Source of the DNA: Actinoplanes sp. M2I2
GTDB lineage: Bacteria > Actinomycetota > Actinomycetes > Mycobacteriales > Micromonosporaceae
NCBI RefSeq assembly: GCF_023544445.1
Contig: NZ_JALPVJ010000015.1
Span: forward strand, 182,037-246,036
Direction of reading: 5' to 3'
DNA: 64,000 nt
Below the pieces are notes generated by a model that was given only the letters and a program-made list of their open reading frames with translations, did no database searches and was not told the DNA's origin. The stretch's first letter is position 1. Each line of letters opens with the position of its first letter. The translations under genes were made by a program, and so were the position numbers. Shown here piece by piece: positions 33,363-42,079 of the stretch.

Positions 33363-34191
33363 CGCGCAGCTCCGGTCTTCCGCTCACATGGGTGACAGTG
33401 GCGCCCGAGGCCGCGGTGGCCCGGCTCGCCGCTTCTTCGTATGACGCACCGGCCAGCAGTGCGGCGGTCAGCCCGGCCACGAACGCGTCGCCGCCGCCGG
33501 TGGTGTCCACGACCTTCACGTCGTCCAGGGGGATCTTGACCCGGCCGCCGCGCCAGACGAAGAGGTTGCCGTCGTCCTGGGCCAGCGCGAGCAGCTTAGG
33601 ACCGAGGTCCAGCACCTCCTCGCCGAGGCCACCGCTCTCCTTCTCGTCGGCCCGCACCACATCGGCGTACGAGAGGAGGGTCTTGTCGGTGACCTCGCCG
33701 TCGAGAACGACCAGCTTGCCGGCCTCGTGGCCGATCCGGGCCGCGGCCAGCGCCGCCGCCTCGGGCTGTTGCAACTGCACGAGGACGGCGTCCGCGCCCG
33801 CGATGACGTCCCGGGCCCGCCGCACGTCGGCCTCGCTCAGCAGCACCGGCGGCGGCAGGTGCTCGACGTAGCGGTAGTGGCCGCCGGGTTCGAGGATCTC
33901 CACGATCAACCCGGTCAGCGTGCCGGGGCGGCGGATCACGGAGCGGACGTCGATGCCGTCCTGCCGAGCCTGGGCCAGCAGCACGTCGCCGATGACGTCG
34001 TCACCCGCGACCGCGACCAGCGACGGGCGCACGCCGAGCTGCGCCAGCGCCACCGCCTGGTTGGCGCCCTTGCCGCCGAGCTGCTCGCGGCGGCTGCCCG
34101 CGGCGCCCGAACTGCCCGGCTCGGGCAAACGGTCGACGGTGAGGACGAGGTCACGGGCCAGTTGCCCGATCACGGCGGCGGTGGGATTCAC
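33355..34191 (-). CDS. PfkB/ribokinase-family sugar kinase
   Basis: This 278-residue protein begins AAVIGQLARDLVLTVDRLPE and has GGKGANQAVALAQLGV (ribokinase sugar-binding GGKGAN motif, near residue 39) and the C-terminal DTTGGGDAFVAGL signature with the catalytic Asp near 237. The GGKGAN motif and length favour a ribokinase-like substrate. The start is GTG at 34191. It is co-transcribed with GH65, suggesting a small sugar-salvage unit, although ribose and alpha-glucosides do not obviously connect. Confidence 0.9.
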   Translation of the reverse strand: MNPTAAVIGQLARDLVLTVDRLPEPGSSGAAGSRREQLGGKGANQAVALAQLGVRPSLVAVAGDDVIGDVLLAQARQDGIDVRSVIRRPGTLTGLIVEILEPGGHYRYVEHLPPPVLLSEADVRRARDVIAGADAVLVQLQQPEAAALAAARIGHEAGKLVVLDGEVTDKTLLSYADVVRADEKESGGLGEEVLDLGPKLLALAQDDGNLFVWRGGRVKIPLDDVKVVDTTGGGDAFVAGLTAALLAGASYEEAASRATAASGATVTHVSGRPELRDV

Positions 34192-34277
34192 GCGACGACA
34201 TGTACCCACCGACCGACTGTTTGTGCGACATTCACGCCTGAGGCTTGGCTGTGAACGGAATTCGCCCATCGAGAGCA

Positions 34278-34306
34278 TTGCAGGACACCGATGCCCTTTC
34301 TAGGCT
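34278..34306 (+). promoter_or_regulatory. Candidate sigma-70-type promoter of the GAF gene
   Basis: TTGCAG (34278-34283) and TAGGCT (34301-34306) are separated by 17 bp, 39 bp before the ATG at 34345. The match to TTGACA/TATAAT is partial. It is assigned by eye only. Confidence 0.35.
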
Positions 34307-34344
34307 CTCCAGGACCGTTGCCCGTGTGAGGGGGATCACCAGCC

Positions 34345-34923
34345 ATGACCAACAGCAATCCCGTGTCGTCGAACGCGTACGAATATCTGGACACCGTCGG
34401 TCCGGAGGAGCAGGCGCGGCTCGAGGCCGTCCGCCGCTACCGGCTGGTCGACCAGCCGGTCGAGGACGCGTACGACCGGATCGCGTTCGTGGCCGGCGCC
34501 ATCTTCGACACTCCGATCGCGACCGTGTCGCTCGTCGAGCAGGACAGGGTGTGGCTGGCCGCCTGCCAGGGCCTGGTCGGCGTACGGGAAGTGGGGAAAG
34601 AGCCGGGCCTGTGCGCGTCGGTCATCGCCCAGGACGACGTCTACGTGATCAACAACGCCGCGGTCGACCCGCGCACGCTCGAGCACCCGCTGGTCCGGGG
34701 CGAACTCGGCCTGCGCTTCTACGCCGCGGCGCCGATCCGCACCCACGACGGCTACCGCCTCGGCACCGTCAACGTGATCGACAACCGGCCGCGCGAGGCG
34801 ACGACCCGGCAGCTGCAGGCCCTGCAGCACCTGGCCTCGATGGTCTCCGACGAGCTGGAGCTGCGCCTCATGGTGATCCGCAGCGCGGCCGCCGAGCAGC
34901 GCATGCGCGAAACCGTCAGCTGA
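34345..34923 (+). CDS. GAF-domain protein
   Basis: The 192-residue protein consists of one GAF domain (about residues 45-165: VAGAIFDTPIATVSLVEQDR, GLRFYAAAPIRTHDGYRLGT, NVIDNRPREATTRQLQALQH) with a C-terminal helix. There is no kinase, cyclase or HTH domain, so it probably works as a stand-alone sensor or partner. The CASVIAQDDVYVINNA segment is typical of GAFs in actinobacterial signalling proteins. Ligand unknown. It is followed 34 bp later by the lipid kinase gene. Confidence 0.87.
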   Translation: MTNSNPVSSNAYEYLDTVGPEEQARLEAVRRYRLVDQPVEDAYDRIAFVAGAIFDTPIATVSLVEQDRVWLAACQGLVGVREVGKEPGLCASVIAQDDVYVINNAAVDPRTLEHPLVRGELGLRFYAAAPIRTHDGYRLGTVNVIDNRPREATTRQLQALQHLASMVSDELELRLMVIRSAAAEQRMRETVS

Positions 34924-34957
34924 TTACTTTTCCGGCGGTCCGGGTAGTGCGCAGCCC

Positions 34958-35866
34958 ATGCGTACCCCCAGCAGGATCGCCGTTGTAGCCCACCAGAAGA
35001 AGACGTTGGGCGGCGGCCTGGACGAGCTCCGCCGCCGCCTGACCGACGCCGAGATCGACGACCTGGCCTGGTACGAGGTGCCCAAGAGCAAGAAGGCGCC
35101 GAAGGCCGTCCGCTCGGCGCTGGAGGACAAACCCGACCGGTTGATCGTCTGGGGCGGCGACGGCATCGTGCAACGGTCCCTCGACGTGGTGGCGCGGTCC
35201 GAGCACAAGGTGCCGGTCGGCATCATCCCGGCCGGCACGGGCAACCTGCTGGCCACCAACCTGGGCATCCCGGCCGACCTGGGCAAGGCCGTCGACATCG
35301 CCCTGCACGGCTCGGACCACGCGATCGACCTGGGCAAACTCGAGGGCGAACACTTCGGCGTGATGGCCGGCATCGGCTTCGACGGCGCGATGATCAGCGA
35401 CGCCGACCGCAACCTCAAGGACCGGCTGGGCAAGCTCGCGTACGTCTGGGCCGGTCTGCGCCATGTGAACGGCGAGGCGGCCACAGCGACGATCACCATC
35501 GACGGCACCAAGTGGTTCGAGGACGAGGCCAGCTGCGTGCTGATCGGCAACGTCAGCAAGATCACCGGCGGCATCCGGGCCTTCGACGACGCCAAGCCCG
35601 ACGACGGCTGGCTCGACGTCGGCGTGGCCACGGCGCAGGGTGCCCTGCAGTGGGCGCGGGCCCTGGGCACGATGGCCGTGGGCCGCAGCGACAGCTCCCC
35701 GTTCGTCCGCACGACCCGCGCCCGCCGCATCGACGTCAAACTCGAGTCCAAGATGGAGTACGAACTCGACGGCGGCGCCCGGACCAAGACCAAGTCGTTC
35801 TCGGCCAAGGTGGTCCCCGGCGCGGTGAAGATCTGCGTCCCCCGATCCCCGTCCGAGGTTTCCTGA
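34958..35866 (+). CDS. Diacylglycerol/sphingosine kinase-like lipid kinase
   Basis: This 302-residue protein has the DAGK catalytic motifs LIVWGGDGIVQRSLD (GGDG near residue 67) and GIIPAGTGNLLATNLGIP near 88-105, plus MAGIGFDGAMI in the C-terminal beta domain. Enzymes of this family phosphorylate diacylglycerol or related lipids at the inner membrane face. Lys/Ala-rich stretches flank the domain and no membrane span is seen. Length is normal for the YegS/DgkB type. Confidence 0.92.
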   Translation: MRTPSRIAVVAHQKKTLGGGLDELRRRLTDAEIDDLAWYEVPKSKKAPKAVRSALEDKPDRLIVWGGDGIVQRSLDVVARSEHKVPVGIIPAGTGNLLATNLGIPADLGKAVDIALHGSDHAIDLGKLEGEHFGVMAGIGFDGAMISDADRNLKDRLGKLAYVWAGLRHVNGEAATATITIDGTKWFEDEASCVLIGNVSKITGGIRAFDDAKPDDGWLDVGVATAQGALQWARALGTMAVGRSDSSPFVRTTRARRIDVKLESKMEYELDGGARTKTKSFSAKVVPGAVKICVPRSPSEVS

Positions 35867-35871
35867 CACTT

Positions 35872-36006
35872 GTCCCCGGCGCAGGCCATCGACCTGAGCC
35901 GGCGATTCAAGGCCCTCGCGACGAGTACGCCGCCGCGGCGCCTGACGACACGGCCCGGGTCAGCGTGCAGTGGCAGATCCTGCCGATGCTCGACACCGGC
36001 GAATGA
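35872..36006 (+). pseudogene. C-terminal remnant of a winged-helix (ArsR-like) regulator
   Basis: The piece DEYAAAAPDDTARVSVQWQI ends in a TGA that overlaps the MFS start (ATGA). In another frame just before it, SPAQAIDLSRRFKALAT reads like the preceding helix of the same domain. Together they look like the end of an ArsR/HTH-type regulator with a frameshift; the DNA-binding part is missing. Such regulators often precede MFS efflux genes, which fits the position. The family name is tentative. Confidence 0.5.
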
Positions 36007-36953
36007 AACCGCCGGCCGGGCTGCTGACCGCCGAGGCGGTGTCGCTGGCCGGCAGCCACATCGCGACGGTCGCCGTGCCGTGGCTGGTCCTCGTCACGAC
36101 GGGCTCGGCCACGCGGGTCGGCGTGGTCGCTCTCGCCCAGACGCTGCCGTTCGTCCTGGCCGGCGTGCTCGGCGGCGCCCTGGTCGACCGGACGAGCCCC
36201 CGCCGCGTCGCCATCGCCGCCGACGTGGCCGGCGCGGTGGCGGTCAGCGTCATCCCGGTGCTGCATCTGCTCGGACAACTGACGTTCGGGCGGCTGGTGG
36301 CGGCGGTGATGATCGCCGGCGCGGTCGGCGGCTGCGGCAACATCGCCAAGCGGGCCCTGCTCCCGCTCGCGGTGGAGGCTTCCGGCACACCGATGACCCG
36401 GGCGACCGCCCTCTTCGACGGCTTCGGCCGGGCGGCCCTCCTCGTCGGCCTGCCGCTCGGCGGTGTTCTGGTGGCGGCCTTCGGCCCGGCGACTGTGCTG
36501 ATCGTCGCTTTCGGCCTGGTCGGAGGGGTCTTCGGGCTGGGCGCGGCGGTCTACTCGGTGCTCGCCGTCCGGCTGCCACGGGCGATCACCTTCGTGCTGT
36601 GCTTTCTGGTCGCCGGCTCTCCACGGCTGTTCACGATGGCTCTGACCGAGGAGTTGTGGCTGATGCTGACCGTCGCGTTCGGCGCCGGGATCGCGATCTC
36701 GACGGTCAACCCGATCCTCATGGCGGTCAGCTACGAACGCGTCCCGGCGCACCTGCGCGGGCGTGTCCTCGGGGTGATCGGCGCGCTCTCGTTCGCGGGC
36801 ATCCCCCTCGGAGGCCTGCTCGGTGGCCTGTCGGTGGACAGCGTCGGCCTCCGCGCCGCCCTGCTCGGTGGGGGCGCCCTCTACCTCGTGGTGACGCTGG
36901 CGCCGGTGCTGGCCGTCCGGCGGCTCGGTCCGGCGCTGCGGACAGTCGGATAG
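36003..36953 (+). CDS. MFS transporter, shortened
   Basis: The 316-residue membrane protein begins like macrolide-type MFS exporters (LLTAEAVSLAGSHIATVAVP, GVLGGALVDRTSPRRVAIAA) and ends with SYERVPAHLRGRVLGVIGAL and two last spans. Only about ten membrane spans can be drawn and the length is ~90 residues short of the usual ~400. The text jumps from the sixth helix (YSVLAVRLP) directly to a segment resembling helix 9. An in-frame internal deletion is likely, and activity is doubtful. The stop of the broken regulator overlaps its ATG. Confidence 0.75.
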   Translation: MKPPAGLLTAEAVSLAGSHIATVAVPWLVLVTTGSATRVGVVALAQTLPFVLAGVLGGALVDRTSPRRVAIAADVAGAVAVSVIPVLHLLGQLTFGRLVAAVMIAGAVGGCGNIAKRALLPLAVEASGTPMTRATALFDGFGRAALLVGLPLGGVLVAAFGPATVLIVAFGLVGGVFGLGAAVYSVLAVRLPRAITFVLCFLVAGSPRLFTMALTEELWLMLTVAFGAGIAISTVNPILMAVSYERVPAHLRGRVLGVIGALSFAGIPLGGLLGGLSVDSVGLRAALLGGGALYLVVTLAPVLAVRRLGPALRTVG

Positions 36954-37089
36954 GCGACAGGCAGCTTCGTCCCCGGAAGTGCCGCATCCCGTCGTATCTG
37001 CCCGCATATCCGGTGGATTGTGGGGGCCGGTCGCCCCCACACTGGCGTTCACCATCCGGCACCGCTACGCATCTCCACGGGGGTACGCC

Positions 37090-37326
37090 ATGCCGTTCCA
37101 CCAGAGTTCCGCAGTGAGCGTCGCTTTCCTGCTGACCGCGGCGGCTGTCGTCGTCGCCGGCTACCACGTCGGTCGCGGTCGCTTCACCGGCCGGCCCGGG
37201 CGGCGCGCGCCGGCACCGGGCCGGACCACCCGCCCGTACGCGTGGATTCCCACCGCCCGGATCATGGCTGCCGTGGCGCTGCTGCTGGTCGCCCTGTTCG
37301 CGGCCGCCTACAGCGCGGGAGCCTGA
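37090..37326 (+). CDS. Small two-span membrane protein
   Basis: This 78-residue protein has two hydrophobic helices (VAFLLTAAAVVVAGYHVG, residues ~10-27, and IMAAVALLLVALFAAAYSAG, ~58-77) joined by a basic loop (GRPGRRAPAPGRTTRPY). The ATG at 37090 follows a G-rich ribosome-site-like stretch. No family recognised. It lies between the MFS gene and a tandem-repeat/hairpin region. Confidence 0.55.
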   Translation: MPFHQSSAVSVAFLLTAAAVVVAGYHVGRGRFTGRPGRRAPAPGRTTRPYAWIPTARIMAAVALLLVALFAAAYSAGA

Positions 37327-37332
37327 CCGGCC

Positions 37333-37397
37333 GCCGGCCGACCAACTCGCCCGCCGACCAACTCGCCGGCCGACCAACTCGCCGGCCGACCAACTCG
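37333..37397. repeat. Four tandem copies of a ~17-bp unit
   Basis: The unit GCCGGCCGACCAACTC recurs about four times with one slightly divergent copy. It lies between two convergent genes, directly before a 13-bp hairpin. Confidence 0.8.
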
Positions 37398-37430
37398 TAG
37401 CCGATCGAACCGCCGGCCGATCGGCTACGA
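37395..37430. terminator. 13-bp perfect hairpin between convergent genes
   Basis: Arms 37395-37407 (TCGTAGCCGATCG) and 37418-37430 are perfect complements with a 10-base loop. The right arm includes the TAG stop of the minus-strand glycosyltransferase. No T-run. It probably terminates transcription from both sides. Confidence 0.6.
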
Positions 37431-38087
37431 GAACCGGTCGACCGCGAAGCGCAACAGCGCCCGATAGACCCGGGCGGCATCGCTGACCGACCCGAAATGC
37501 GACGAAGCGTTCCCGTTCAGATAGGTGGTAGCGATCTCCACCTGCTCGATCGGATGCCCGGCGCGGGTCGCGGCCAGCAGCGCGTTCATCTCGTACTCGA
37601 AGCGCTCCCCCGGCACCTCACCCAGCCAGGACAGCATCTCCGGCGGGTAGCCGCGCAGGCCGGTCTGGGTGTCGGGCACCCACCGCCCGGTCGCGGCGCG
37701 GAACAGCTCGCGGGTGACGGCGTTGCCCAGCCGGGACCGCGGCGGCATCCGACGGACCCGGCGCACCCCCAGCACGAGGTGGCCGGTCGTCTCCACCAGC
37801 GCGGCGACCCGCAGGATGTCCTCCACCCCGTGCTGCCCGTCGCCGTCCGCGCAGACCACCGGCTGGTCCGGGTGATGTTCGGCGATGTACGCGAACCCGG
37901 TCCGGAGCGCCGCGCCCTTGCCCCGGTTCACCGGGTGCCGCAGCACCGTGCAGCCGGGCACGTCGACCGGGCTGTGGCTGCCATCGTCGACCAGGACTAT
38001 CGGGGTCGAAGGGTCAGCTTCGCGCACGTCGGCCACCAGACGGGACAACCCGGTATCCGGCTGAAAAACCGGCACAAGCACCACCAT
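37425..38087 (-). CDS. Glycosyltransferase family 2
   Basis: This 220-residue GT-A enzyme begins VVLVPVFQPDTGLSRLV, with IVLVDDGSHSP near residue 31, VNRGKGAALRTGFAYIAE near 53 and VCADGDGQHGVEDILR with the DxD-type metal motif near 79. No membrane helices follow the catalytic domain, unlike the larger GT2 at 56 kb. It resembles dolichol-phosphate mannose synthase-like and undecaprenyl-phosphate sugar transferases. It is downstream of the YdcF gene by 8 bp, in a cluster with the metallo-beta-lactamase-fold gene. Confidence 0.87.
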   Translation of the reverse strand: MVVLVPVFQPDTGLSRLVADVREADPSTPIVLVDDGSHSPVDVPGCTVLRHPVNRGKGAALRTGFAYIAEHHPDQPVVCADGDGQHGVEDILRVAALVETTGHLVLGVRRVRRMPPRSRLGNAVTRELFRAATGRWVPDTQTGLRGYPPEMLSWLGEVPGERFEYEMNALLAATRAGHPIEQVEIATTYLNGNASSHFGSVSDAARVYRALLRFAVDRFS

Positions 38088-38095
38088 GGCCGCTG

Positions 38096-38686
38096 CTATA
38101 CCCCGCGGCGCATCATCGCCACCATCCGTCGCTCCCGCCGCAGCAACACGTCCGGATCACGGACGCCGAGGAAGCAGAGTCGTGACGCGGCCCGGATCCC
38201 GTACTCGAAGAAGCCGCCCCCCGGCCGCCCGGCCGCCGGCACGTCGAGCAACGCGTCACCGCGCAGCCCCAGCACCTTGGCCGCCAGATAGCGGGCCCGG
38301 GGCAGATGCCAGGCGTGCGTGACCAGCCCGAGCGGCCGCTCCGGGCCCAGCCGCAACCCGTCGAGCAGGCCGTCGGCCCGGACGTGCAGCAGGTTCTCCA
38401 GCGTGCTGCGCGACCGGCACTCGACCCGCACGACCGCCGGATCCAGGCCCAGGCCCACGGCCGCCGCCCGCATCAGGTCGGCCTCGCGGCACCCCGGCGG
38501 TGGCTCGGCCGCGCCCGATCGGGCCTGCTCCCAGCCGCCGGAGAAGACGACTCTTTCCCCGTACGGGTGGGAGACCGCAGCCCGCACCCGGGCCAGGCTC
38601 CCCGCCGAAAGTGTGAAGCCCGACGGGGAGGGGACGAGCCCGTTGCCGAGGACCAGGAGCGCGGCCGCTACGCGATCTGCTGCCAC
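38096..38686 (-). CDS. YdcF/DUF218-family protein
   Basis: The 196-residue protein contains ALLVLGNGLVPSPSGFTLSA at the start, VVFSGGWEQARSG, READLMRAAAVGLGLDP, VECRSRSTLENLLHVR (the Ser-Thr-x-Glu-Asn signature) and LVTHAWHLPRARYLAAKVLG. This is the DUF218 pattern found in SanA/ElyC/YdcF proteins linked to envelope and lipid-carrier functions. No membrane span is present. The GTG at 38686 overlaps the end of the metallo-hydrolase gene by 19 bp, which makes translational coupling likely. Confidence 0.82.
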   Translation of the reverse strand: MAADRVAAALLVLGNGLVPSPSGFTLSAGSLARVRAAVSHPYGERVVFSGGWEQARSGAAEPPPGCREADLMRAAAVGLGLDPAVVRVECRSRSTLENLLHVRADGLLDGLRLGPERPLGLVTHAWHLPRARYLAAKVLGLRGDALLDVPAAGRPGGGFFEYGIRAASRLCFLGVRDPDVLLRRERRMVAMMRRGV

Positions 38687-39771
38687 CAGCCGTCCACCGC
38701 GGGCGGGTTGTCGACGTCGATGCGCTCGCCGGGCCGGGGGACGGCCAGGCGCACGTCGCGGGCCTTGGCCTCGCGCCACGTACGGTCGGCCGGCTCGGGC
38801 CAGTCGTGCAGGGCCAGGTTGAACGTCGCCCAGTGCACCGGGATCATCAGCCCGCCGCGCACGTCGACGGTGGTGGCCACGCCGTCCTCGGGGAACATGT
38901 GGATGTCGGGCCAGTTCTCGCTGTACGCCCCGATCTGCACCAGGGAGACGTCGAACGGGCCGTGCTTCTCACCGATCTCGGCGAAGCCCGGGAAGTAGCC
39001 GGTGTCGCCGGAGTAGAACACCTTGCGGGTCGGTCCGTTGATCACCCAGCTGGTCCAGAGCGTGCCGTCCCGGCTGAACCCACGCCCGCTGAAGTGGCGG
39101 GCCGCCGTCGCGACGAACTCGAGGCCGGCCACGGTGTGGGTGTCGTTCCAGTCCAGCTCGACGATGCGGGTGGCCGGCACCCCCCAGCGCTCCAGGTGGG
39201 CGCCCACGCCCAGCGGCACCAGGAACGGCGCCGCCTGCAGGTCGACCAGGTTCTGGATGGTCTCCATGTCGAGGTGGTCGTAGTGGTCGTGCGAGATCAG
39301 CACGGCGTCGAGCGGGGGCAGGTCCCGCAGCGCCACCGGCGGCTCGTGCAGGCGCTTGGGACCGGAGAGGCGCGACGGCGAGCAGCGCTCACTCCACACC
39401 GGGTCGAGCAGTACCCGCTTGCCCTCGATCTCGACCAGCGCGGACGAGTGGCCGTACCAGGTGACGTGCAGTCCGTCGGCGCTCGTTCCCGTCTCGGGGG
39501 TGACCACCGGGATCGGCAGGCGCGGGTGCCGCCGGTCCCGGTCACGCAAGGTCTCGGTGAGGATCTTCGGCATCGACGAGGCGGCCAGCATCGTGGCCGG
39601 GACGGTGTTGTGGAACTTGCCGTCGGCGAACTGGGGCGACGCCTGCATGCGGGCGAGCCGTTCCCCCTTGGCCCGGGCGCCCATCTGGCGCGGGATGTCC
39701 CGTGCGACCCACACCGCGGCCGCGCCCAGGGCCAGCGCGATCAATGATCCTGTACGTCCTCGCTTCGCCAT
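38668..39771 (-). CDS. Metallo-beta-lactamase-fold hydrolase, NAPE-PLD/UlaG-like
   Basis: This 367-residue protein has an N-terminal hydrophobic helix (SLIALALGAAAVWVARDIP) and an MBL core: VTWYGHSSALVEIEGKRVLL near residues 104-123, the metal motif SHDHYDHLD near 162, and YSGDTGYFPGF near 257. HMFPEDGVATTVDVRGG and PVHWATFNLALHDWPEP match the lipid-hydrolase branch related to NAPE-phospholipase D. Membrane association fits such a substrate (inference). It starts a three-gene run with YdcF and GT2. Confidence 0.9.
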   Translation of the reverse strand: MAKRGRTGSLIALALGAAAVWVARDIPRQMGARAKGERLARMQASPQFADGKFHNTVPATMLAASSMPKILTETLRDRDRRHPRLPIPVVTPETGTSADGLHVTWYGHSSALVEIEGKRVLLDPVWSERCSPSRLSGPKRLHEPPVALRDLPPLDAVLISHDHYDHLDMETIQNLVDLQAAPFLVPLGVGAHLERWGVPATRIVELDWNDTHTVAGLEFVATAARHFSGRGFSRDGTLWTSWVINGPTRKVFYSGDTGYFPGFAEIGEKHGPFDVSLVQIGAYSENWPDIHMFPEDGVATTVDVRGGLMIPVHWATFNLALHDWPEPADRTWREAKARDVRLAVPRPGERIDVDNPPAVDGWWQQIA

Positions 39772-39838
39772 CCGACCAGTCTGACCGGATCAACCGGCCT
39801 CCCGCCAGCGGATGACAGTTGTGACACACTGCTCATCC

Positions 39839-40417
39839 GTGACTGTCGACACCCTCCAGAACCAGCAGCAGCTGATCATCCGTCAGCGCGTCAAGCTGAT
39901 GGTCAACCAATACGAGATCCATGCCGTCTCCCCCGACGGCCAGGAGGCCGGTCTCCTCGCCTTCGCGCAGCAGAAGCGGATGGCGTTCAAGGAGCAGGTG
40001 ACCCTTTACACCGACGACACCAAGCAGGTGCCGGTCCTCGGCTTCAAGGCCCGCCAGCGCATCGACTTCGGCGCCAGCTACGACGTCACCGACGCGGCCG
40101 GCGCCCCGATCGGCCTGTTCCGCAAGAACTTCAAGGAATCGCTGATCCGCTCGACCTGGCACCTCGAGCAGCCCAACTACGGCGAGATGACCGGCCGCGA
40201 GACCAACACGCTCGTGGCGATCCTGCGCCGTTTCGTCGAGTCGCTGTCGTGGCTGCCATACCACTTCGACTTCGTCCTGGCCGACCGCCCGGTCTTCTCG
40301 GTCGTCAAGAAGTGGGGCCTGCGCGACCGCTACGTCGTCACGATCCACGACCCGCAGGTGGACCGTCGCCTGGTGGCGGCCATGTCCGTCGCCCTGGACG
40401 CCCTCCAGGCCCGATGA
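39839..40417 (+). CDS. LURP-one/scramblase-like (Tubby-fold) protein
   Basis: The 192-residue protein shows the LOR/Tubby-like pattern: LIIRQRVKLMVNQYEIHAVS, AFAQQKRMAFKEQVTLYTDD, then DVTDAAGAPIGLFRKNFKES and a C-terminal LADRPVFSVVKKWGLRDRYV. Bacterial members are phospholipid-scramblase-like proteins of unsettled function. The GTG at 39839 is used because homology-like text begins there; an ATG at 39812 would add nine residues. It is upstream of dgt by 36 bp. Confidence 0.8.
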   Translation: MTVDTLQNQQQLIIRQRVKLMVNQYEIHAVSPDGQEAGLLAFAQQKRMAFKEQVTLYTDDTKQVPVLGFKARQRIDFGASYDVTDAAGAPIGLFRKNFKESLIRSTWHLEQPNYGEMTGRETNTLVAILRRFVESLSWLPYHFDFVLADRPVFSVVKKWGLRDRYVVTIHDPQVDRRLVAAMSVALDALQAR

Positions 40418-40453
40418 TCTTCGAGGCCCGCCGGGCCCGGTAACCTTCCGGGG

Positions 40454-41899
40454 ATGGACGATCCCCGGGCCCAGCGCCTCTTCGGCGACCGGCTGGTCGC
40501 CCCCGGCGACCTCGCCTCCAGCCCGTTCCGCGTCGACCGCGACCGCATCGTCGCGTCGCCGTTCTTCGCCCGGCTCGCCGGTGTCACCCAGGTCATCAGC
40601 CCCGGGGGCGCCGGCCTGCTGGTGCACAACCGGATGACCCACAGCCTCAAGGTCGCCCAGGTGGCCCGGGCCATCGCCGAGCGCGTCGACGCCGACCTGG
40701 CCGACAAGCTCGGCGGCTGCGACCCCGACGTGGTCGAGGCGGCCGCGCTCGCCCACGACCTGGGCCACCCGCCCTTCGGCCACCTCGGCGAGCGGGTGCT
40801 CGACCGGGTGGCCCGCCAGCGGCTCAAGCTGCGCGACGGCTTCGAGGGCAACGCCCAGTCGTACCGGATCGTCACCAGCACCGAGAGCCGCGGCCAGGCC
40901 ACCATCGGGCTCAACCTCACCAACGCCGTCCGGGCCGCGATCCTGAAATACCCGTGGACCCGCCGCGACCCCCAGCGCTTCCTGGACCCGGCCCCGCGCG
41001 GCGCCGCCCCACCGCCCGACGACCCCGAGGGCGGCTCGCTCAAGTTCGGCGCCTACTCGACCGAGGTGGCCGACATGCGCGCGGCCCGGGCGCCGTTCGC
41101 CGGCCGGGTCGCCGACTGGCAGCAGACGGTGGAAGCCTCGGTCATGGACACGGCCGACGACATCGCGTACGCGATCCACGACCTCGAGGACGTGCACCGG
41201 GTCGGCGTCCTGCAGCAGGGCGCGGTCGCCACCGAGCTGATGGCCTGGCAGCGCTGGGGCCCCTCGACCGATCTGACCCGGGCCGGCGGCGCCATCGAGA
41301 CCCTGCGGCGCCAGCTGCACCGCAAGGACGCCTGGATGGCCGACGACGACGCCTTCGCCGCCGCCGTCGAACTGGTGCGGGCCGAACTCGTCGACGGCCT
41401 GCTGGCCCGCCCCTTCGACGGCTCCCTGGACGCCGAAGCCCAGGTCGCGGCGTTCGCGGCCACCTGGACGCGGCGCCTGGTCGAGTCGGTCGAGACCATC
41501 GCCGACCCCGCCGTCCGGTCCGGCCATGTGCAACTCGCCACAGCCCAGTGGCACGAGGTCCAGATCCTCAAGTTCGTGCAGAACCGCTTCGTGCTGGCCC
41601 GCCCCGACCTGGCCCTGCACCAGCGCGGCCAGGGCCGCCTGGTCATGTCCCTGGTCGACGCCCTGATGGCCTGGCTGATCGACCCCGACGAGGAGGAACG
41701 CATCCCGAGCCGCCTGCGCGACCTGGTCGAGCTGGCCGAGGCCGAGCTGCCCGACGGCACCCCGGAACGCCTCGACCGCGCCCGGGGACGAGCCGTCGTC
41801 GACTTCGTGGCCGGGCTGACCGACAACCAGGCGGTGGGGCTGATGCAGGCGCTCTCCGGCAAATCACGGCAGCTCTGGACGGACGCCTTCGTGCTGTAA
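40454..41899 (+). CDS. dgt: Deoxyguanosinetriphosphate triphosphohydrolase-like protein
   Basis: This 481-residue HD-domain enzyme has LLVHNRMTHSLKVAQVARAI (first His), AALAHDLGHPPFGHLGE (HD pair near residue 98) and the distal MDTADDIAYAIHDLEDVHRV with the Asp ligand. It is a dNTPase that splits dGTP to deoxyguanosine and triphosphate. Length is in range for actinobacterial Dgt (420-500). In most actinobacteria dgt lies near dnaG; here it follows the LURP-one-like gene. Downstream is a dispersed repeat. Confidence 0.95.
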   Translation: MDDPRAQRLFGDRLVAPGDLASSPFRVDRDRIVASPFFARLAGVTQVISPGGAGLLVHNRMTHSLKVAQVARAIAERVDADLADKLGGCDPDVVEAAALAHDLGHPPFGHLGERVLDRVARQRLKLRDGFEGNAQSYRIVTSTESRGQATIGLNLTNAVRAAILKYPWTRRDPQRFLDPAPRGAAPPPDDPEGGSLKFGAYSTEVADMRAARAPFAGRVADWQQTVEASVMDTADDIAYAIHDLEDVHRVGVLQQGAVATELMAWQRWGPSTDLTRAGGAIETLRRQLHRKDAWMADDDAFAAAVELVRAELVDGLLARPFDGSLDAEAQVAAFAATWTRRLVESVETIADPAVRSGHVQLATAQWHEVQILKFVQNRFVLARPDLALHQRGQGRLVMSLVDALMAWLIDPDEEERIPSRLRDLVELAEAELPDGTPERLDRARGRAVVDFVAGLTDNQAVGLMQALSGKSRQLWTDAFVL

Positions 41900-41953
41900 G
41901 CGTGGCCGGGTGATCAGCCATCACGAGCCCTGGTCAAAAGCCTCGATCAAGAG

Positions 41954-42079
41954 CCTGAGGTCGTAGCCGGGTGGGGCGTACGGATCGCTGCTCCCGCCGA
42001 GGGCCCGGCCGCGCCGAGCAGGGCGCGGCGCGCCCAGAACGCTCGACCCGACCGGGCGACCTGCGTGAGCGGCCGCGCT
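41954..42079 (+). repeat. Dispersed 126-bp repeat, copy A
   Basis: This starts CCTGAGGTCGTAGCCGGGTG and is nearly identical, in reverse orientation, to 45119-45244. It shares the central CGTACGGATCGCTGCTCCCG and CGCGCCCAGAACGCTC blocks. It lies downstream of dgt and upstream of the Nudix gene. The remaining ~290 bp up to 42365 hold no recognisable gene. Confidence 0.75.

Noticed and set aside
31266..33395. 709-codon plus-strand frame opposite the GH65 gene
   Set aside because: Shadow frame; the minus strand has the GH65 catalytic segments in order.
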